From assembly GCA_013177805.1 (NCBI GenBank), contig JABLXU010000043.1:1-46277 (forward strand): DNA of 46,277 bases, read 5' to 3'. How positions within the stretch are numbered: position 1 is the stretch's first letter; the number at the start of each line of letters is the position of its first letter. Under the pieces are notes generated by a model. The model had not been told where the DNA came from. It did no database searches and saw only the letters and a list, made by a program, of their open reading frames with translations. Shown in pieces: positions 25,261-33,864 of this stretch. The position numbers and the translations under genes were made by a program. This DNA is from Candidatus Omnitrophota bacterium. Its GTDB lineage: Bacteria; Hinthialibacterota; Hinthialibacteria; Hinthialibacterales; Hinthialibacteraceae.

Positions 25261-27243
25261 CTAACTCCCTTTTGCTGGTTTTTCCTCTCCGCCTTGCCAG
25301 GTCACGTACCCGTTCTTCTCCAAAAAGGTGAACCAAGCGGGGATGCATTCCCGGTAACGCGCGATTTCATAATGCAGCAGCCGCTGGATTTCTCCGATAG
25401 TCCGTGTGCCATCCGCCAGCCACCACGCCAGGATAAACGGCACATTGTGGCGGGGGGAATCTTTGACCGGGGTGGTCCAGCGGTCCAGCGGCAGGTTGTC
25501 CAGGGTGATCGTCCCCACGGTCCCGCCCACGCGCGTGGGGATCCGTTTGTCTTCAGCGGGTTCCGCCGCCACTTCCAGTTTGGTCGACGGCACGCCCAGT
25601 TGATCGGCCTGCACGTTTAAATAAGCCCGCAGGAGGGACATCGCCGCTTTCCCAAGGTCCTGGAGGGCCGAAATGGCCTCGCGCACGCTTTCCCATTCCA
25701 GCATCTGTTCGGCGCCTTCGCCCAATCCCGCCAGCGATTCGAGAATCCGGGTTTCGATTCGCACCCGGCCGGGAATATGGCGGGAGGCCTCGCCCAGCAG
25801 TTCGTTCAAGTCGTTGTTATTCCGGGCTTCCTTGGCGCGGTCCAGATATACTTGGACATCCTCGCGCAGCCGGTCTTGCGCCAGGTTAAAATTCCAAAAC
25901 GCCAAGTCGGGGATGTCCGCCGTGCCGATGGACGCCATGGTGAACACCATCGCCGCGGCGGGGGCCACGAGGTCGATGCACGAGCGGCGGTCCACGGTTT
26001 CCAAGGTATCCGCGCTGGTGTTGCGGCATTCCTTTTCCGTGCCGCTGTAGAGCCAGTGGGTGGGAATGCCGATTTGGGGATCATTGAAGAGGGTATCCCC
26101 TGACAGCATGAAGGATTTGGTTTCGAGGCAGCGTTGCGGACGCCACGCTTGCAGATAGAGTTTGAACACGTTCCAGGCCAGGCCGTCCGCAAAATGCCGC
26201 TGGGTGACCGGCGTCATGCGGTATTGCCACCGGCTCCATGCCGAATCGGGACTGCCGGCGCCCGCGTCGATATACAAGGCATACCGGGCGCGCCTGGCGT
26301 TTTCGTTCCTCTGCTTGACGTAGGCCAGCGCGCCGTAGAGTTTCGGCCCCCATAGAAACCGGATGCCCCGCAGCGGTTTGGGGAACTTCCCGGAATCCAC
26401 TAAATCCTTCAAAATCCGCGCGGCTTCGAGCAACGCGGCGGCGTTGCTCGCGTTGTAATTCGCGCCTGGACCATATAGCGGCGCGGAGAGCCACACTTCT
26501 TCCTCGCCGGGATCGCCGGGAATCACGGCGGAGATAACCGGCAACGTGCCCGGGAACAAGCGGGATTTCACCTTTACCCGCAGACGCACCGGGCCTTCCG
26601 CCGCCCATTGCACCAAAGCGGCTCCGTCCTGGGGAGACAACGCCAAGGCCACCAGGGCCGGTTCGTCTTTTTTCGTGCCCCAGCCGCCCGGTGTGTTGGT
26701 GTTACGCTGAATCCATTGCACATCCGTGGTGTGGTCTTTGTTGGGCAGCCAGGAGCTGATCACGCCCGCCGCTTCCAACCGCGCCGCTGTTTCCCGGATG
26801 GCGTCCAGCCGGCCGGGCGTGTAGATCCATTTGCCCTTGACATCCTGCGAGGTCAATTCACTGGGAACTCCTTCGTTGAGAAACACCACTTCTGCCTCGA
26901 GACCCTCCTCGGGCGTGGGCGGCGACCACATCCCCACGCACAAAGGCGATTCCGCCAGGGTGACCAATGTCTTCTCCGCGGGGAAAACCACCTCGATCGA
27001 TGCCTCCGTGCATTCCCAAGCCAGCGGCATCACAGCATCGCCCAGGCGTGTCTCGCCGTCCGCGGGGATCTCCAGGCGGTCCACTTCAAGGCCCAGGTCC
27101 CGCAGCACGGTTTCGGTGTATCCGGCCGCCTCGGCAAAATGGGGGAAATCGGGCACGCGGTTCTTCTCCACAAGCGTCTTCGTATGCTCCAAAATCCGGT
27201 CGGCGTCGATGGCTTGAACCAGGGGATTGAGTAACGCGTACAA
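25261..27243 (-). CDS. M28/DUF4910-like protein with lost catalytic residues
   Basis: A 660-residue protein with the layout of DUF4910-type M28 aminopeptidases: an N-terminal helical start, a PA-like insert (about 100-240), an M28 core (about 245-440), a helical region and a C-terminal winged helix (about 598-650). The metal sites look degraded. The HLCHP...GANDNASG region reads SAPLYGPGANYNASN (253-267). The catalytic Glu of WGPEMYG is Lys in LWGPKLYG (297-304). SDH is GDT (382-384). YHTS is CRNTS (406-410). A pseudo-peptidase or a changed function is likely. The start is a TTG at 27243, 5 bases after the dnaG stop, with AAGGAG inside the dnaG end, so translation is probably coupled to dnaG. 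No signal peptide is seen. Confidence 0.75.
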   Translation of the reverse strand: MYALLNPLVQAIDADRILEHTKTLVEKNRVPDFPHFAEAAGYTETVLRDLGLEVDRLEIPADGETRLGDAVMPLAWECTEASIEVVFPAEKTLVTLAESPLCVGMWSPPTPEEGLEAEVVFLNEGVPSELTSQDVKGKWIYTPGRLDAIRETAARLEAAGVISSWLPNKDHTTDVQWIQRNTNTPGGWGTKKDEPALVALALSPQDGAALVQWAAEGPVRLRVKVKSRLFPGTLPVISAVIPGDPGEEEVWLSAPLYGPGANYNASNAAALLEAARILKDLVDSGKFPKPLRGIRFLWGPKLYGALAYVKQRNENARRARYALYIDAGAGSPDSAWSRWQYRMTPVTQRHFADGLAWNVFKLYLQAWRPQRCLETKSFMLSGDTLFNDPQIGIPTHWLYSGTEKECRNTSADTLETVDRRSCIDLVAPAAAMVFTMASIGTADIPDLAFWNFNLAQDRLREDVQVYLDRAKEARNNNDLNELLGEASRHIPGRVRIETRILESLAGLGEGAEQMLEWESVREAISALQDLGKAAMSLLRAYLNVQADQLGVPSTKLEVAAEPAEDKRIPTRVGGTVGTITLDNLPLDRWTTPVKDSPRHNVPFILAWWLADGTRTIGEIQRLLHYEIARYRECIPAWFTFLEKNGYVTWQGGEEKPAKGS

Positions 27244-27248
27244 GGTTT

Positions 27249-29111
27249 CTACGGCTCCTTTTCGTCGGATTCTCCGCGGATAAGGCCAGGTTCTTTCTCC
27301 CGGCGGCTGGACAGCAAAAGTTCATTTACCGCCTGCAACGCCTGGAGGGGATTCTGGCCTCCATTCTGGATAATTTTCTGTTGCTGCCGCTGGATGATCT
27401 CTTGCTGGATTTCCTGCATCAGTCTTTGATGCATCCTCCGGAGATCATCTTCGGTCCGGGGAAGCGGCTCGGCCTCGAGGATGGCAATGAACCGCCGGCG
27501 TTCTTCCAGTTCCGGAAACAACATTTCCATCCGCGCGGCCGGACTCGCCGCCGGGGCATTGTCCTGGCATAACAGGATTTTTTCAAGGATTCGATCTACG
27601 GCGGATTGTTCGTTCAGTTCCCGCAGTTGCGCGGGCAGCCATGCGGTCAATTGTTCCCCCGTGAATAAATCGATCCGGGGGCGGCTGCGCTGGTCCTCCG
27701 GGGTGATCAAACCGTGATGATACGCCAGGAGGCGGACCAGGGTTTCCTTGACCGCGGCCATTGGATCCGCCGGTTGGTTCGTTTTGACCATTGTCACGGT
27801 GGTTTTGGCCGCCGGCGGCGCAACTGGAGTGGAGGCCGCCAGTTTCTTTTGCACGCTGGCTTCCAGTTGAGGCACACTGCTGCCGACGCGCAGCGCCAGT
27901 TGCCGGATGTAATCCGCGCGGATGAACGCCTCCTTTACGCTGGCCAGCAGCGGGAGCATGGCTTCCACAATTTCCAGCTTCCCCTGCGTTGTGGCCGGAT
28001 CATGCCGCTTGACGATTTGCCGCATGTAGAAATCAAAGCCATCCAGGGCTGAATCCAGCAGTTCTTGCAGCGCATCCGCCCCCTGCGCTTTGACGAAATC
28101 ATCCGGATCCAGGCCACTGGGAAGCAGCACGACCCGCGCCGCGAGGCTGGATTGCATGAACAACTCCACTCCCCGCATGGCCGCCCGGATGCCCGCCTCG
28201 TCACCGTCATACAATAAGGTGAATGATTTCGTGTAGCGCCGCAGGATCGCGAGATGGTCTTTGGTCAGCGCGGTTCCCAGGGTCGCCACGGTCTGTTTGA
28301 AACCGTGCCGATGCAGTGAGATGGCGTCCATGTAGCCCTCGACCAGCACGGCCCCCCGCTCCTTCACCGATTCCTTGGCCTGATCGAGGAGATACAGCAC
28401 CTTGGACTTGTTGAACAGCGGCGTGTCGTTGCTATTGAGGTATTTGGCCGGTTCTTTGGGATCGAGCGTCCGGCCGCCGAAAGCGATCACCCGCCCCAGG
28501 GTATTGCGGATGGGAAATAGGATCCGGCCGCGGAACCGGTCCAAGCAACCGGCGTGTTCTTTGCGGGGAATCACGAGGCCCAATTCGACTTGTACCGTCT
28601 CGGGCACGCCGCGTTGTTTCAAGGCTTGATATAGCGTGTCCCACTCGGGAGGGGCGTACCCCAATCCGAAGCGCTGGATGTCCTCTTTGTTCAATCCGCG
28701 GGAGTGGAGATACTCCAACGCTTTGGGGGCGGTCTGCAACCGCTTGGCATAGAAGTTGGCCGCGAGTTCCATCACCTGATAGCGGTCGACGTCCTCGTGT
28801 TGCCGCTTGGGTCCTAGGGTTTTCGGGATGGGGATGCCCAGCCGTTCGGCGAGAACCCGCCGGGCCTCGGCATAGGTCAGTGTTTCCATTTCCATGACGA
28901 AATCGATAACGTTCCCTCCCTTCCCGCACCCGAAGCAGTGGAAGAAACCCCGCTCCGGATTCACCGTGAACGAGGGCGTCTTTTCCTTGTGAAACGGACA
29001 CAATCCGAACAACCGGCCACTCTTCGGTTGCAGGTGGACGTATTGCGAAACGATTTCGGCGATATCCGCTTTTTCGAGGATTTGTTCCTTGACCCGGTCG
29101 ATGCCCGCCAT
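27249..29111 (-). CDS. dnaG: DNA primase
   Basis: Makes RNA primers at the replication fork. The zinc-binding domain has CPFH...CFGC (C38, H41, C59, C62). The TOPRIM core shows VEGYMD (257-262) with the catalytic Glu, and YDGDEAG (301-307) with the metal-binding Asp residues. The C-terminal half (about 430-620), which should bind DnaB helicase, is poorly conserved, with a Gln-rich stretch (EIIQRQQQKIIQNGGQN). At 620 aa it is a normal bacterial length. GGAG and GAGGG precede the ATG. It is divergent from the YD-repeat-like gene. The usual rpoD neighbour is absent; instead the M28-like gene follows at once. Confidence 0.95.
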   Translation of the reverse strand: MAGIDRVKEQILEKADIAEIVSQYVHLQPKSGRLFGLCPFHKEKTPSFTVNPERGFFHCFGCGKGGNVIDFVMEMETLTYAEARRVLAERLGIPIPKTLGPKRQHEDVDRYQVMELAANFYAKRLQTAPKALEYLHSRGLNKEDIQRFGLGYAPPEWDTLYQALKQRGVPETVQVELGLVIPRKEHAGCLDRFRGRILFPIRNTLGRVIAFGGRTLDPKEPAKYLNSNDTPLFNKSKVLYLLDQAKESVKERGAVLVEGYMDAISLHRHGFKQTVATLGTALTKDHLAILRRYTKSFTLLYDGDEAGIRAAMRGVELFMQSSLAARVVLLPSGLDPDDFVKAQGADALQELLDSALDGFDFYMRQIVKRHDPATTQGKLEIVEAMLPLLASVKEAFIRADYIRQLALRVGSSVPQLEASVQKKLAASTPVAPPAAKTTVTMVKTNQPADPMAAVKETLVRLLAYHHGLITPEDQRSRPRIDLFTGEQLTAWLPAQLRELNEQSAVDRILEKILLCQDNAPAASPAARMEMLFPELEERRRFIAILEAEPLPRTEDDLRRMHQRLMQEIQQEIIQRQQQKIIQNGGQNPLQALQAVNELLLSSRREKEPGLIRGESDEKEP

Positions 29112-29337
29112 CCCTCAACTCCATGCCCGTGAGAATCCGATTGCAGGTCTCCCTTACTATACCTGATTGTTGTTCCATTTCAGAGATATCTCAATCGCCA
29201 GGATGGATCGAAGGAGATCAAATACATCTTTCTACTGAAGCCGTCCACGCAAGTGGATTGCTTTTAGGATTCTTCTATACTCCACTAGCAGAGGGACTTG
29301 GTTGCTCATCCGTTTCGAGAATAGGGAACGATGGAAT

Positions 29338-30309
29338 ATGGCGAAACTCCACACGTGGTTCAAACCAGCCCTGGTGGGATTTTGGATCTATTCGGCGGGT
29401 TATGTTCTGCTTCTGAACTTCCCGGCCGGCGCCGAACCAGACCGCCTGGCGCACCGGGATTTGGCAGATCTGGCGGGGCCGGTCAAACAAGTCCGTTTGG
29501 AGGAATCCTGGTTCAGCCGGGAAGGGGATCAGTGGCAGGAAGGTGTAGCTGCTCTGGTCTCCGATTGCACATATTCCCGGGATGGCATTCTGATTGAGCG
29601 GGTGGATTATTCCGGCGGGAAACAGGTGTCCGTCCGGTTTTTGCGGGAATACGGGGAAGACGGCCGCGTGTCCACCGAAGCCAAGTATATGGCTGACGGC
29701 CGGCTGTTGGAACGGGTGAAATACCGGTATGACGGGAAAGGTCAAGTGATCCAGAAAGACACCTACGGCGCGGACGCCGCGCTCCGGTTTTCGGAACGGT
29801 ATTTGTACAACGAGAACGGAATCCGGACCGAGGAGCACGAATCCGACGCGAACGGATTGAAACGCAAGCGAATTTTTTTATATGGTGACCAAGGTCAGCT
29901 CACAGAATATGCGGATTACAACGCTCAAGGGGAAGTGCAAATCCGTGAACAGCACCAATTCAACGGGCAAGGCCGTCAGATTCGCTCATTTTTACTCAAC
30001 AAAGAGGGCGAAGTGGCGGCGTATTGGCTTCACGCCTATGACGATTGTGGGCAGGTAGCCGAGGTTCTTGCCTATACCAAGGCCCGCGGTCTTGAAATGC
30101 GGCGTTTGTATGCCTATGACGATCACGGCAACTTGGCCGGTCAGACGGTGTATGGCGCCCATGGCCACTTTCTTAGCCGGGAATTGTACGCGTATGAATA
30201 TGACAGCCGCGGGAATTGGATTCGGCGGCAGGATTGGTCCGCGCGGGAAAATGAGCGCTTCAAAATCCCTGTCCGGGTTCTTCGGCGAATCATTGAATAT
30301 TATGACTGA
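29338..30309 (+). CDS. Exported protein with YD/RHS-like repeats
   Basis: Function unknown. The N-terminus has a signal-type hydrophobic stretch (LVGFWIYSAGYVLLLNFPA, then G-A-E near residue 32). From about residue 110 to the end, roughly eight repeats of about 24 residues recur, each with an aromatic-x-(Y/F)-(D/N)-x-x-G core followed by a short beta pair. Examples are YRYDGKGQVIQKDTYG, LYAYDDHGNLAGQTVYG and YEYDSRGNWIRRQDW. They resemble YD/RHS repeats or antitoxin-like WXXY units. The start at 29338 is chosen because AGGGAA precedes it and the signal follows; an upstream TTG at 29302 adds 12 residues. It is a single gene, followed by repeat copy I. Confidence 0.7.
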   Translation: MAKLHTWFKPALVGFWIYSAGYVLLLNFPAGAEPDRLAHRDLADLAGPVKQVRLEESWFSREGDQWQEGVAALVSDCTYSRDGILIERVDYSGGKQVSVRFLREYGEDGRVSTEAKYMADGRLLERVKYRYDGKGQVIQKDTYGADAALRFSERYLYNENGIRTEEHESDANGLKRKRIFLYGDQGQLTEYADYNAQGEVQIREQHQFNGQGRQIRSFLLNKEGEVAAYWLHAYDDCGQVAEVLAYTKARGLEMRRLYAYDDHGNLAGQTVYGAHGHFLSRELYAYEYDSRGNWIRRQDWSARENERFKIPVRVLRRIIEYYD

Positions 30310-30315
30310 GTTTAC

Positions 30316-30362
30316 GGTTTCCTATACCCTGATCCTTTTCCAGGGGGAAGAGGGAATTGGAT
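30316..30362 (+). repeat. Intergenic repeat, copy I (short)
   Basis: A short + orientation copy just after the YD-repeat-like gene: TACCCTGATCC then CTTTTCCAGGGGGAAGAGGG (core 30324-30356). The left and right modules are weak or absent. Confidence 0.6.
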
Positions 30363-30442
30363 AATGATTCAACCATGCTCCTATTTTGGGTAAAAAGCCT
30401 TGCGTGTTATTTCCGCAAACAGAAATTACGGAAGAAGCGTGG

Positions 30443-30470
30443 TTGACAGAAACCGCTTCGATATTATTCT
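30443..30470 (+). promoter_or_regulatory. Sigma70-type promoter of tpx
   Basis: A consensus -35 TTGACA (30443-30448) and a -10-like TATTCT (30465-30470) are separated by 16 bases. They give a start near 30477, 41 bases before the tpx ATG. The -10 matches consensus at four of six positions. Confidence 0.55.
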
Positions 30471-30472
30471 AA

Positions 30473-30487
30473 TGATAATTGTTACTA
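30473..30487 (+). promoter_or_regulatory. Possible Fur/PerR-type operator upstream of tpx
   Basis: TGATAATTGTTACTA matches the 7-1-7 Fur-family inverted repeat TGATAATnATTATCA at 11 of 14 positions. It overlaps the predicted transcription start of tpx, a good site for repression. The surrounding sequence is AT-rich, so a chance match is possible. Confidence 0.35.
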
Positions 30488-30517
30488 TTATTTATTTCTC
30501 AGAGACAGGAGATATTC

Positions 30518-31027
30518 ATGGAACGAACGGGTGTCATTACATTTAAGGGAAATCCGATGACCTTGGTGGGTCCGGACATCCAGACCGGCAGTGCCGCTCC
30601 CGATTTTACCGCGGTTGACAATGCGCTGCAGCCGGTCAAATTGTCCGATTTCAAGGGTCAGGTGGTTATCCTATCCGCCGTGCCGTCCCTCGACACGCCG
30701 GTATGCGAAATGCAGACCAAGCGCTTTAACGAAGAAGCGTCGAAACTCAACGCCAAGGTTTTGACCATCAGCCTTGATCTGCCTTTCGCGCAAAAACGAT
30801 TTTGCGGATCGTTTCATATCGACAACGTTACTTGCCTTTCCGATTACAAAGACCGCTCTTTTGCCCAGGCATATGGTTTGCTTATCAAGGAGCTGGGACT
30901 CATCACCCGTGCGGTGTTTGTCGTGGACAAGAATGGGCAAATTGTGCACAAAGAAATCGTTAAAGAAGTCACCGAACATCCGGATTATGACAAGGCGCTC
31001 GCGGCGGCGAGAAGCGCCGGGGCGTGA
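30518..31027 (+). CDS. tpx: Thiol peroxidase
   Basis: An atypical 2-Cys peroxiredoxin that reduces hydrogen peroxide and organic peroxides, usually with thioredoxin. The 169-residue protein has the Tpx signature VPSLDTPVCEMQTKRFNEEA with peroxidatic C63 (near the family position C61), and the resolving C96 in QKRFCGSF. The start at 30518 is fixed by AGGAG (30507-30511), 6 bases upstream; the frame extends further up without support. It has its own promoter, a possible peroxide/iron operator and a strong terminator at 31072-31110, so it is monocistronic. Other peroxide-related genes (DoxX, Prx6-type) lie within 5 kb. Confidence 0.95.
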   Translation: MERTGVITFKGNPMTLVGPDIQTGSAAPDFTAVDNALQPVKLSDFKGQVVILSAVPSLDTPVCEMQTKRFNEEASKLNAKVLTISLDLPFAQKRFCGSFHIDNVTCLSDYKDRSFAQAYGLLIKELGLITRAVFVVDKNGQIVHKEIVKEVTEHPDYDKALAAARSAGA

Positions 31028-31071
31028 GGCGGCAAGCCATCCAGTAATAGCTGGTTTTCTAGATTGTTCCC

Positions 31072-31110
31072 AAGCCATCCAGAAATCCCCTTTCTGGATG
31101 GCTTGTTTTT
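31072..31110 (+). terminator. Rho-independent terminator after tpx
   Basis: A perfect 14-bp stem, AAGCCATCCAGAAA (31072-31085) with TTTCTGGATGGCTT (31091-31104), encloses a 5-base loop and is followed by GTTTTT. It starts 45 bases after the tpx stop. An extra copy of the left arm, AAGCCATCCAG, occurs at 31034-31044. Confidence 0.9.
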
Positions 31111-31231
31111 CGGGGAGGAGTTGTAGGGAACGGAGGGGAGTCGATGGCATGTCTTCCCCAAAGTTGGTGGGGAATTCCATGGAGTTAGTATCGTGAAGTA
31201 CTCATATCGTGAAGTACTAGCGGGGGCCTTT

Positions 31232-33136
31232 TCATTCCTCCCGCCCGGACTGGGAGATTTGATTTTGGGCATCCATGAGGCAGGAGATAAATTCCTGGCT
31301 GTAGCCGGCCACCGACTGGAAAAACTGGGCGTATTTATTCAACCGGTCGAGAGGTGTCTCGTCTTTTTCTTGGCGGATGAATAAAAACAGACTCGAAAAC
31401 AAGGCCTGTTCCACCGCTGTTTTCAAGGCGGGATTCCGGTAGAGATTCCAGAAAATATCGTCCATTTTCTTCCATTCGGGAGTGCAAGGCAACTCGGCGG
31501 GATCCGCGGCGCTGGCGAATTTGTGTAAAAATTGGGTAGTGGCCAATCCGGATTCCGCTTCCTGCCGGATCGAACGCAAAGCCCCCGTCAATTCCTCGAT
31601 CGCCTCTACCCAGGCCGCGTATTGCGGGTTGCGGAGTTCCAGCAGAGCCGGGGCCACGGGAGATTTGGGCGAAGGAGAAACGAATTGAGGCAAGACATCG
31701 GCCAGTTTCCGGATAATCGTCCCTTCGATCAACGCCCCGCCTTCGGTTGTGTCGTAAACCAGTGCATGGGATTGTTTCACCCGTTCCGACAATGTATGGA
31801 GAAAGACCGCCATGGTTTTCGAAGTGGGAATCGGCTGGCCATCGATCCCCATGACCCATGTGATTGCTTCTGAGGTGACGGTGGGGTGATGGGGACCCGG
31901 TTGGATGAGGATCTGGGTATCCCCTGCCTGGGCGGGATTCACTTCCCGGTTCAAAGCGGCGCCTTTCGCGTGGGTGAATCCGCCGTTGCGGGGATAGGCT
32001 AAGTCGAAACCCGCCAGAAAAATGGGATCGCAACCCAGCCATTCGGCGGCGTTGAAAAGGGTATGCGCTACCGACAAGCCTTGATCGAACGAACCGAAGG
32101 GGCCCGCGACTTCTTCGATCCAGCGATTGATTCGCGCTTTTTCGGAATTCAGGAAGAGAAGGGGGCCCTTCCATCGGCCGGGGATGGCGGGATGCACGTC
32201 TGATTCGAAAATGAGCACCGGCGGCTTGGGATTATCGATTCCTTCAAAATGAAGGAGATTGAGAGTGCTGGGATCGGTGGCGGCCACAAAATCGGGTTGG
32301 ATGCCATGACTCAGGGCAATCCGGTAAGCAGTATCCACGCAAAAAACGAGCATGTGCTCTTGATGAGCCGTGATGTGGTGAATATTTTGATCCAACGAAG
32401 GGCCTGCCGCGATCAAGACGGCCGGCTGGTTTTGATAAAAATTCCGCAAGGGGCCGAGTCCTAGGCTGGCGCATATGGCCGGAAGGTTGGTGATCGCGTT
32501 GCGCTGGATCAAAGCGCCGTGGTGAATCAAAAATTCACTCTCCGCTGCTGCTTGCTGCAAAAATTGGCGCAGCCGTTCGATCGCCGTTGTGTAAAACTCA
32601 CCATACATTTCGAACGACGGGGGATGGTCGACCAGCCGGACGCCGTTGCCCATGATATGAGGGAGCAAATCCCGCGCCGCGGCCGTCAGATCTCCCATGG
32701 TTTCGGGAACCGCAATCCGCACCCGGGGATTTTCCAGCAAGGAGGTCCAATCTTTCCGGTGGAGAAAATAGTAGAATACGCCAGGGTCGCGTTCCACGAG
32801 CAATAAGGCGGAGATGAACTGTGGATACGTTTCCACCAGATGTTCGACCGTGTATCCCAAGCCGGTCCCCAGAAAAATGAAAACGGATGGGGAATCCAAA
32901 GCCAACGCTTCGATCTGCCGTTGCGCCTCCCGGCGGGGATCGTGCCGGCTGTGATAGAGCACGATTTTTTCGGGATGGGTGAGTTCCATCGTCGGCGCTA
33001 ATGTGTCAGAATGGAACCAATGGATGATGGGGGAGGGAGGCTCGGCCGAGATCCGCCGGGCCAATTCTGGATTTGTTTTCTGCAAAACCGTGAGATTTTT
33101 TTGATAGAGCCGGTCACCTGGATGTTGCGCAATCAT
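31232..33136 (-). CDS. Maf/DUF115 (MptE-like) family protein, second copy
   Basis: Paralogue of the protein at 20330-22246, 634 aa. It begins with a similar helical segment (LYQKNLTVLQKTNPELARRI), then a Rossmann-like part (FIFLGTGLGYTVEHLVETYP, about 87-106, and LLLVERDP), then the DUF115 core AVLIAAGPSLDQN (239-251), FCVDTAYRIALSHGIQPDFV and IFLAGFDLAYPRNGG. The helical C-terminus is about 500-634. Known relatives take part in nonulosonate glycosylation of flagellin in flagellated bacteria, but no flagellar gene is in this window. AGGGA lies 6 bases before the ATG. It is divergent from doxX. Whether it acts on a surface protein is inference. Confidence 0.82.
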   Translation of the reverse strand: MIAQHPGDRLYQKNLTVLQKTNPELARRISAEPPSPIIHWFHSDTLAPTMELTHPEKIVLYHSRHDPRREAQRQIEALALDSPSVFIFLGTGLGYTVEHLVETYPQFISALLLVERDPGVFYYFLHRKDWTSLLENPRVRIAVPETMGDLTAAARDLLPHIMGNGVRLVDHPPSFEMYGEFYTTAIERLRQFLQQAAAESEFLIHHGALIQRNAITNLPAICASLGLGPLRNFYQNQPAVLIAAGPSLDQNIHHITAHQEHMLVFCVDTAYRIALSHGIQPDFVAATDPSTLNLLHFEGIDNPKPPVLIFESDVHPAIPGRWKGPLLFLNSEKARINRWIEEVAGPFGSFDQGLSVAHTLFNAAEWLGCDPIFLAGFDLAYPRNGGFTHAKGAALNREVNPAQAGDTQILIQPGPHHPTVTSEAITWVMGIDGQPIPTSKTMAVFLHTLSERVKQSHALVYDTTEGGALIEGTIIRKLADVLPQFVSPSPKSPVAPALLELRNPQYAAWVEAIEELTGALRSIRQEAESGLATTQFLHKFASAADPAELPCTPEWKKMDDIFWNLYRNPALKTAVEQALFSSLFLFIRQEKDETPLDRLNKYAQFFQSVAGYSQEFISCLMDAQNQISQSGREE

Positions 33137-33345
33137 GAAGGTCCCTGATCAACAATAATGAAATGATACCCGATCATCTATTCTGGAATAAAAACCGATT
33201 GTAGCACACGAGACCTTGAAAATAACGGCCGATTAAGGAAGTTTGAGGAGCGGCTGGTTGGCGAGCTGGTGGAACACAAGAAAGCTCAAGAGGTTGTGGC
33301 CCCAAGGAATCCCGGGTGGATTTCCCCCTCAGAAAGGAAAGCAGG

Positions 33346-33831
33346 ATGCTGGAAAGGATGTTGCGCAAATATCAGGATTTGGGTTTGATGATTCTCCGGA
33401 TCACGGCCGGGATCATTTTTGCCGTTCATGGTTTTTCTAAAATATTTCAAACGGGGGGTATGACCGCCACGATCCAATCTTTCGCGAATTTAGGCATTTA
33501 TCTGCCTTCCGTTACCGCCTGGGTGGTGGCTTTGGGTGAACTGACCGGCGGGGTCTTTTTAGTTCTCGGATTGTTTACCCGGGAATCCGCCCTCTTTCTG
33601 GCCTTTATCATGGTGGGGGCGGTGCTGACTGTCCATGGTCAGAACGGTTTTTTCAATGCCAACCAAGGGTATGAATACAACATGGCGTTGATCGGCGCAT
33701 GCCTTTGTTTGGTCTTTTCCGGCGGAGGCAGTGGCGCGATGGATAAGGTGCTATTCCCGCGGGAACGTTGGACGTTCATCTCCGACCGTTCCAAGATCAA
33801 ATTGGAACCGCCCCAGAATATTCTTGATTGA
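33346..33831 (+). CDS. DoxX family membrane protein
   Basis: A small (161 aa) inner-membrane protein with four hydrophobic segments (about 15-33, 55-75, 80-98 and 110-130). It carries the DoxX pattern: LRITAGIIFAVHGFSKIF at the first segment, then ALGELTGGVFLVLGLFTR, and HGQNGFF between the last two. In other bacteria DoxX partners with SodA and SseA in a thiol/oxidant-handling complex, or is a quinol-related subunit; many copies are of unknown role. The start at 33346 has AAAGGA about 7 bases upstream. Its 3' end converges with the MerR gene, 34 bases apart. Nearby tpx and Prx6-type genes fit an oxidative-stress role, as inference. Confidence 0.82.
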   Translation: MLERMLRKYQDLGLMILRITAGIIFAVHGFSKIFQTGGMTATIQSFANLGIYLPSVTAWVVALGELTGGVFLVLGLFTRESALFLAFIMVGAVLTVHGQNGFFNANQGYEYNMALIGACLCLVFSGGGSGAMDKVLFPRERWTFISDRSKIKLEPPQNILD

Positions 33832-33864
33832 TTTGGAAGCCAGGAAAACCGTGGAGGCCGAGGA

